Source of the DNA: Euryhalocaulis sp050486445
GTDB lineage: Bacteria > Pseudomonadota > Alphaproteobacteria > Caulobacterales > Maricaulaceae
Assembly (NCBI GenBank): GCA_050486445.1
Contig: JBJHDH010000006.1
Span: forward strand, 1 to 64,000
Direction: 5' to 3'
DNA: 64,000 bases
How positions within the stretch are numbered: the stretch's first letter is position 1; every line of letters begins with the position of its first letter. Position numbers and translations under genes: made by a program. Shown in pieces: positions 59,364 through 64,000 of this stretch. The notes under the pieces are model-generated. The model was not told where the DNA came from, searched no databases, and worked only from the letters and a program-made list of their open reading frames with translations.

Positions 59364-61252
59364 TGGCCGAGACGCTCGCCCGCGCCGCCGCCGCAGTTCC
59401 GCATCACGCCGCGGCGGATGAAAAATCCATCCTGCGCTTTCTGACATGCGGCAGCGTCGATGACGGCAAGTCGTCGCTGATCGGCCGCCTGCTGTTCGAT
59501 TCCGGTTCGATCTTCGACGACCAGATGTCGACGCTGGAAAAGGATTCAAAAAAATTCGGCACCACCGGCGATGCGCCCGACCTGGCGCTGCTGCTGGACG
59601 GGCTGGAAGCCGAGCGCGAGCAGGGCATCACGATCGATGTCGCCTATCGCTATTTCTCCACGCCCAGGCGCAAATTCATCGTCGCCGACGCGCCCGGCCA
59701 TGCGCAATACACGCGCAATATGGCCGTCGCCGCGTCCGTCTCGGACCTCGCGGTGCTGGTGATCGACGCGCGCAAGGGCGTGCTGGAACAGACGCGCCGC
59801 CATTTGACGGTGTGCCAGCTTCTGGGCGTGCGCCACGCCGTGCTGGCGGTGAACAAGATCGACCTGGTGGATTTCAGCGAAACCCGCTTCCGCGAGATCG
59901 AGGCGGAGCTGGGAAAGGCGGCGCAAGGTTTCGAGACATGCCGCGCCATTCCTGTTTCGGCGCGCTTTGGCGACAATGTCGCGGAACGGGGCGGCAATCT
60001 TTCCTGGTGGGACGGGCCGAGCCTTCTCGACCTGCTGGAAACCGTGCAGGTGCGCCAGGATGAGGCGGACAAGGAGTTTCGTATGCCGGTCCAGCTTGTG
60101 GCCCGGCCGGACCTCGATTTCCGCGGCTATCAGGGCACGATCGCAGGCGGCCGTGTGAAGCCGGGCGACGCCGTGGTCGCCTCGCTTTCGGGACGCACCT
60201 CTACCGTGAAGCGCATTGTCACCATGAGCGGCGATCTGGGCAGCGCCCAGGCCGGAGACGCGGTGACGCTGACGCTGGCCGATGAAATCGACATCAGCCG
60301 CGGCGATGTGCTCGCCGCCGCCGATGCGCGGCCCGAAGTCAGCGACCAGTTCGCCGCGCATCTGATCTGGATGGGCGAGGCGCCGTTGCTGCCCGGGCGC
60401 GAATATCTGCTCAAGACCGGCGCGCGCACCGTGCCGGCCAGCGTCACCGAGATCGGCCACCGGCTGGACGTGACCAGCGGCGAGCATCTGGCCGCCAAGG
60501 AGCTGGAGCTGAACGATATCGGCTTCGTCAAGCTGGCCTGCGCCGCGCCGGTGGCTTTCGACCCCTATGCGCAGAACCGGCGCACGGGCGCCTTTCTGCT
60601 GATCGACCGCTTCAGCAACGATACGCTGGCCGCCGGCGTGATCGCGCACGGGCTGCGCCGCGCCACCAATATTCACTGGCAATCGGTGGACGTGGACCGG
60701 GAGGCCCGCGCCCGCGCCAAGGGCCAGACGCCCAGCGTATTGTGGTTCACCGGGCTTTCCGGCTCCGGCAAATCGACCATCGCCAATCTGGTCGAGAAGC
60801 GCCTCTATGCCGAAGGCCGGCACACCTATCTGCTGGATGGCGACAATGTGCGCCACGGCCTCAACCGCGATCTGGGCTTCACCGACGCCGACCGGGTGGA
60901 GAATATCCGCCGCGTCGCCGAGGTGGCGAGGCTGATGGCCGATTCCGGCCTGATCGTTCTGGTCAGCTTCATCAGCCCGTTCCGCGCCGAGCGCCGCATG
61001 GCGCGCGATCTGATGGGCCCGGATTTCATTGAGGTGTTCGTCGATACGCCGCTGGAGCTGGCGGCCGAGCGCGATCCCAAGGGGCTCTACAAAAAGGCGT
61101 TCGCCGGCGAGCTGAAGAATTTTACCGGCGTCGACAGCCCGTACGAGCCGCCAGAGGCCGCTGAAATCCATGTGGAGACCGCCAGCCAGTCCGCCGAACA
61201 GGCCGCCGACCGCATCGTCGCCTTCCTGCGCGAAGCCGGCCGGCTGGGCTGA
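59363..61252 (+). CDS. cysNC: Bifunctional sulfate adenylyltransferase GTPase subunit/APS kinase
   Basis: Fused CysN-CysC, 629 residues. The CysN part (about residues 20-440) is an EF-Tu-like GTPase with GSVDDGKSSLIGRLL (G1), DAPGHAQYTRNMAVAAS (G3) and NKIDLVDF (G4). The CysC part (about 450-629) is APS kinase with the P-loop GLSGSGKSTIANLV, DGDNVRHGLNRDLGF and FISPFRAERR. It lies directly after cysD, so the transcript makes both parts of sulfate activation to PAPS. Fusion of N and C is common in alphaproteobacteria. Confidence 0.97.
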   Translation: MAETLARAAAAVPHHAAADEKSILRFLTCGSVDDGKSSLIGRLLFDSGSIFDDQMSTLEKDSKKFGTTGDAPDLALLLDGLEAEREQGITIDVAYRYFSTPRRKFIVADAPGHAQYTRNMAVAASVSDLAVLVIDARKGVLEQTRRHLTVCQLLGVRHAVLAVNKIDLVDFSETRFREIEAELGKAAQGFETCRAIPVSARFGDNVAERGGNLSWWDGPSLLDLLETVQVRQDEADKEFRMPVQLVARPDLDFRGYQGTIAGGRVKPGDAVVASLSGRTSTVKRIVTMSGDLGSAQAGDAVTLTLADEIDISRGDVLAAADARPEVSDQFAAHLIWMGEAPLLPGREYLLKTGARTVPASVTEIGHRLDVTSGEHLAAKELELNDIGFVKLACAAPVAFDPYAQNRRTGAFLLIDRFSNDTLAAGVIAHGLRRATNIHWQSVDVDREARARAKGQTPSVLWFTGLSGSGKSTIANLVEKRLYAEGRHTYLLDGDNVRHGLNRDLGFTDADRVENIRRVAEVARLMADSGLIVLVSFISPFRAERRMARDLMGPDFIEVFVDTPLELAAERDPKGLYKKAFAGELKNFTGVDSPYEPPEAAEIHVETASQSAEQAADRIVAFLREAGRLG

Positions 61253-61389
61253 CCGGACGCGCGCGGAAGGGTGGCGGAAAGGGCCCGCCGCGCCCGTTTG
61301 CCGCAGTGGCGAAAACAAGGCCTTGCGAAGGCTGCGGCACAGGCTGAAATATCATAAATATCAAATTCTTACACCCTGCCGGGCCGGTG

Positions 61390-61418
61390 TTGACTTGGGG
61401 TGGGGGCAAAACTAGGGT
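61390..61418 (+). promoter_or_regulatory. Candidate sigma-70 promoter of the ATP synthase operon
   Basis: TTGACT (61390-61395), a 17-base spacer and TAGGGT (61413-61418), 48 bases before the atpI ATG. The -10 match is weak. The region upstream is locally AT richer. Confidence 0.45.
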
Positions 61419-61466
61419 GCGCCCGCTCGGCAGGGGGCTTCGCCCTCTGCCGCGCCCGACCGAGAC

Positions 61467-61802
61467 ATGTCCCGCCAAGACGAGACGCCATCCGACTCTC
61501 CGGACAGCGAGGATTTCGACCGGCGGCTTTCCGCTGCGCGGATGAAAGCTGGGCTGGACAAGCGGGATGATGCGCCGGAGAGCATGGCGCAGTCCCGGGC
61601 CTGGGGCGGGGCGCTGCGCGCTGGAGCCGATCTGATCGCCGCCCTTCTGGTCGGCGTCGGTCTGGGTCTGGCGATAGACCGGCTCGCGGGCTCCGGACCC
61701 TGGGGCATGCTGGCCGGTTTGTTTCTGGGGTTCGCCGCGGGATTGCGCAATGCGATGCGCACGGCGCGGCGATTGAATGCGTACGACGATTCCGTTAGGT
61801 GA
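61467..61802 (+). CDS. atpI: ATP synthase protein I
   Basis: AtpI/AtpQ family, small membrane protein thought to help c-ring assembly or magnesium uptake. The 111-residue protein has an acidic N terminus and two helices (about residues 52-70 and 78-98) with LIAALLVGVGLGLAIDRLAG. The first gene of the Fo operon, as in other alphaproteobacteria. Confidence 0.9.
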   Translation: MSRQDETPSDSPDSEDFDRRLSAARMKAGLDKRDDAPESMAQSRAWGGALRAGADLIAALLVGVGLGLAIDRLAGSGPWGMLAGLFLGFAAGLRNAMRTARRLNAYDDSVR

Positions 61803-61835
61803 TGCCGCGCGCGCGGATATGACCGGCGGACCGGA

Positions 61836-62690
61836 ATGGCTGGGGCAGGGATGAGCCTTTCACGTTTGCTGGATCTGGCGGCCGAGCTTGGCGCCGCGCG
61901 CGTACTGGACGCTCTGCCGGGTCTGTTTCAGATCGGCCGCGTCGCGACCGACCCGATGCACCAGTTCGAGGTGCAACGCTGGGCGCCGATCCATCTGGGC
62001 GGTGTCGATATCAGCTTCACCAACGCCAGCTTCTTCATGGTGATGACCGTCGCCGTGATCCTCGGCTTTCTGATGCTGTCGCTGAGCAAGCGCGCGCTGG
62101 TGCCCGGCCGGATGCAGTCGGTGGCGGAGCTGACCTACGGCTTCGTTTACGACATGGTGCGCGGCAATCTGGGTGAGTCGGGGATGAAATTCTTCCCCTT
62201 CGTCTTCACTCTTTTCATTTTCATTTTCGTGGCGAACCTGATCGGCCTTGTGCCGGGCTTCTTCACCACGACCAGCCATCTGATCGTCACGCTGGCGCTG
62301 TCGATGACAGTGATCGCAATCGTGCTGATCGTCGGTTTCGCCAAGAACGGCCTGAAATTCCTGAAGCTGTTCGCGCCGTCCGGCCTGCCCTGGTGGATGT
62401 ATCCGCTGCTGGTGCCGATCGAGATCATCTCGTTCCTCAGCCGTCCATTCAGCCTGGCCATCCGTCTGTTCGCCAACATGCTCGCGGGTCACATCCTGCT
62501 GAAGCTGTTCGGCGGCTTTGTAATCTCGCTGGCCAGCATCGGCGCGCTGGGCGTTGTGGCCGCGATCCTGCCGCTGCTTACCAATACCGCCGTGACGGCG
62601 CTGGAGTTTCTGGTGGCGTTCCTTCAGGCCTATGTGTTCGCCATCCTGACCTGCATCTATCTCAACGACGCGCTGCATCCGGGCCACTGA
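61836..62690 (+). CDS. atpB: ATP synthase Fo subunit a
   Basis: Proton-channel subunit. The ATG at 61836 gives 284 residues (about 30 longer than common); ATGs at 61851 and at the MHQFEV residue are alternatives. The usual core begins DPMHQFEVQRWAPI near residue 40. Helix 4 carries the essential Arg in PFSLAIRLFANMLAGHILL, and the protein ends with helix 5 (LEFLVAFLQAYVFAILTCIYL). It follows atpI by 33 bases. Confidence 0.95.
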   Translation: MAGAGMSLSRLLDLAAELGAARVLDALPGLFQIGRVATDPMHQFEVQRWAPIHLGGVDISFTNASFFMVMTVAVILGFLMLSLSKRALVPGRMQSVAELTYGFVYDMVRGNLGESGMKFFPFVFTLFIFIFVANLIGLVPGFFTTTSHLIVTLALSMTVIAIVLIVGFAKNGLKFLKLFAPSGLPWWMYPLLVPIEIISFLSRPFSLAIRLFANMLAGHILLKLFGGFVISLASIGALGVVAAILPLLTNTAVTALEFLVAFLQAYVFAILTCIYLNDALHPGH

Positions 62691-62732
62691 GAAGCGGCGC
62701 ATTACCCAATCAACCGAACAGGAGCAGACATC

Positions 62733-62957
62733 ATGGAAATCGAAGCGGCAAAACAGATCGGCGCGGGCATCGCGGCGATCGCGCTGGGCGGCGCCGGTAT
62801 CGGCATCGGCATCATCTTCGGCAATTATCTCGCCGGCGCGCTGCGCAATCCCTCGGCCGCCGCCGGCCAGTTCACCAATCTGCTGATCGGCTTCGCCCTG
62901 ACCGAGTTCACCGGTCTGCTGGGCTTCGTCGTCGCGATGATTATCCTGTTCGGCTGA
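62733..62957 (+). CDS. atpE: ATP synthase Fo subunit c
   Basis: 74-residue c-ring subunit with two helices and the proton-binding Glu in LIGFALTEFTGLLGFVVAM (near residue 58). The first helix has the GxGxGxG-type motif GAGIAAIALGGAGIGIGIIF. The second helix lacks the Na+-binding Gln pattern, so proton coupling is likely. Confidence 0.97.
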   Translation: MEIEAAKQIGAGIAAIALGGAGIGIGIIFGNYLAGALRNPSAAAGQFTNLLIGFALTEFTGLLGFVVAMIILFG

Positions 62958-62998
62958 TCCAGGCTGGACCGGAGCGTCAGTAGCGGAGCGCCTGTGCG

Positions 62999-63526
62999 AT
63001 GATCGGAACTCTGAAGGTGATGACGGCCGGCGGCCTGCCGCAGCTCGACTTCACGACCTATACGAGCCAGCTCTTCTGGCTCGCGATCACGTTCGGGCTG
63101 CTCTATGTGCTGCTGGCGAGGGTGTTTCTGCCGCGGCTGGGCGCCGTGCTGGCGGAGCGGCGCAATACGGTGGAGGGCGATCTGAACGCCGCCTCCGCCC
63201 TGCGCGGTGAGGCGAAGGATGCGGGCGCGGCGCTGGAGGCGGCCTTGGCCGATGCCCGCGCTCGCGCTCACGCCATCGTCGCCAAAGAGCGCGAGGCGAT
63301 GACCGCCGAGATCGACGCCGAGGCGCAAAAAGCCGAGGCGGCGCTGGAAGCGAAGCTGGCCGAGGCCGACGCCACCATCGCCGGGCGCCGGGACGCGGCG
63401 ATGGCCAAAGTGGCGGACGTGGCCGCCGAGGCCGCCGGCGCGGTGGTGCAGAAGCTGACCGGCGCCGCGCCGGACCAGGCCGCATTGCAGCGCGCGCTGG
63501 CGGCCGCGTCGCAGAGCCGGGCATAG
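62999..63526 (+). CDS. atpF': ATP synthase Fo subunit b'
   Basis: 175 residues: a short N terminus, one helix (about residues 24-43, SQLFWLAITFGLLYVLLARV) and a long alpha-helical coiled-coil tail rich in Ala and Glu. It is the b' member of the alphaproteobacterial b'/b pair that forms the peripheral stalk. It lies 41 bases after atpE and 9 before atpF. Confidence 0.94.
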   Translation: MIGTLKVMTAGGLPQLDFTTYTSQLFWLAITFGLLYVLLARVFLPRLGAVLAERRNTVEGDLNAASALRGEAKDAGAALEAALADARARAHAIVAKEREAMTAEIDAEAQKAEAALEAKLAEADATIAGRRDAAMAKVADVAAEAAGAVVQKLTGAAPDQAALQRALAAASQSRA

Positions 63527-63535
63527 GAGGCGGCG

Positions 63536-64000
63536 ATGAACGGGCTGATCGACTGGTTCACGCATACCTACGTGCCGTCCGACCCCACGTTCTGGGTGCT
63601 GATCTCGCTGCTGATCTTTATCGGCATTCTGCTGTGGGCGAAGGTTCCGAAACTGGGCGCCAACGCGCTCGACAGCCGCGCCGCCGCCATCGCCAAAGAG
63701 CTGGAGGATGCGCGCCGGATGCGCGAGGAGGCGCAGGCGCTTCTGGTGCAGATGCAGCAGCGCCGGCAGGACGCCGAGGCCGAGGCCGAGACGCTGGTGG
63801 CGCAGGCCCGCGCCGAGGCCGCCCGGCTGCGCGCCGAGGCCGGCGCCGCGCTGGAAGAGCGTGTCGCCCGCCGCGCCAAGATGGCGGAGGACAAGATCGC
63901 CCGCGCCGAACAGCAGGCGGAAGCCGATGTGCGCGCCGCCGCCGCCGATCTGGCCGTGAACGCCGCCGAGGCGCTGATCCGCGAGACGCTGGACAGCGCC
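63536..64000 (+). CDS. atpF: ATP synthase Fo subunit b (partial)
   Basis: Cut by the end of the window after 155 codons; no stop is seen. The ATG at 63536 follows an AGGAGG site. It has one N-terminal helix (FWVLISLLIFIGILLWAKV, about residues 19-37) and a long Ala/Glu/Arg coiled-coil tail. It is the second b-type subunit of the peripheral stalk and sits in the standard position after b'. Confidence 0.93.
   Translation, partial: MNGLIDWFTHTYVPSDPTFWVLISLLIFIGILLWAKVPKLGANALDSRAAAIAKELEDARRMREEAQALLVQMQQRRQDAEAEAETLVAQARAEAARLRAEAGAALEERVARRAKMAEDKIARAEQQAEADVRAAAADLAVNAAEALIRETLDSA

Overview
This window is a high-GC, gene-dense stretch of a bacterial chromosome. It is almost certainly from an alphaproteobacterium: the order ybgC-tolQRAB-pal-cpoB-tilS-ftsH, the hrcA/rph/rdgB/hemW cluster, a split ATP synthase b subunit (b' then b), an RNase-PH next to a divergent HrcA, a BTLCP lipoprotein, an HIG1-type small membrane protein and abundant alphaproteobacterial palindromic intergenic repeats all point there. 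The family cannot be fixed from sequence alone; a Caulobacterales/Maricaulales/Parvularculales-like marine lineage would fit. No tRNA, rRNA, CRISPR array, insertion sequence or prophage was seen. The content is mostly core housekeeping genes.

Layout. 0.2-2.8 kb (+): ccmF-ccmH, cytochrome c maturation. 2.9-18.2 kb (-): one long series of genes read leftward: ybgC, tolQ, tolR, tolA, tolB, pal, cpoB, tilS, ftsH, then an SDR oxidoreductase with a histone-H1-like tail, folP, an SMR transporter, prs, rplY, pth, ychF. 18.4-22.2 kb: pyrF (+), a DJ-1/PfpI protein, dut, coaBC (-), and a small HIG1 protein (+). 22.2-22.5 kb: a five-copy tandem array of a palindromic repeat. 22.5-31.6 kb (-): two tiny hydrophilic proteins, an ABM-fold protein, rlmN, a proline-rich TonB-like protein, purH, a heparinase-like protein, rpe, a SlyB-like lipoprotein and rsmB. 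31.8-35.3 kb (+): a repetitive secreted protein, a secreted nuclease and a SulP permease. 35.3-41.7 kb: the heat-shock set dnaJ, dnaK, grpE, hrcA (-), with alkB and a glycine-zipper lipoprotein (+) in between. 41.8-44.7 kb (+): rph, rdgB, hemW, with a small XRE regulator on the other strand.

44.7-49.3 kb is a compact peroxide-defence island: ahpC-ahpD and katG read leftward and oxyR reads rightward. The ahpC upstream region and the katG/oxyR intergenic region each carry a four-part OxyR-type box with identical 7-base spacing, about 110 bases from the ahpC or katG start. 49.4-58.3 kb: DUF3237 protein, S9 prolyl oligopeptidase, dapF, an O-antigen-ligase-like protein, a VanZ-like protein, a BTLCP lipoprotein, ygfZ and pyrC. 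58.5-61.3 kb (+): cysD-cysNC, sulfate activation. 61.5-64 kb (+): the ATP synthase Fo operon atpI-atpB-atpE-atpF'-atpF, with the last gene cut by the window end.

The most unusual signals are non-coding. Several related palindromic repeats begin exactly at the stop codons of dut, hrcA, purH and a small hypothetical gene. Two 24-base-spaced dyads (TAGGA-N6-TCCTA) lie just before the secreted nuclease. Among the proteins, the SDR with an Arg in place of the catalytic Lys, the proline-rich protein with a four-cysteine C-terminal domain, and the tyrosine-rich secreted protein are the least ordinary. I did not find a clear novel multi-gene system.
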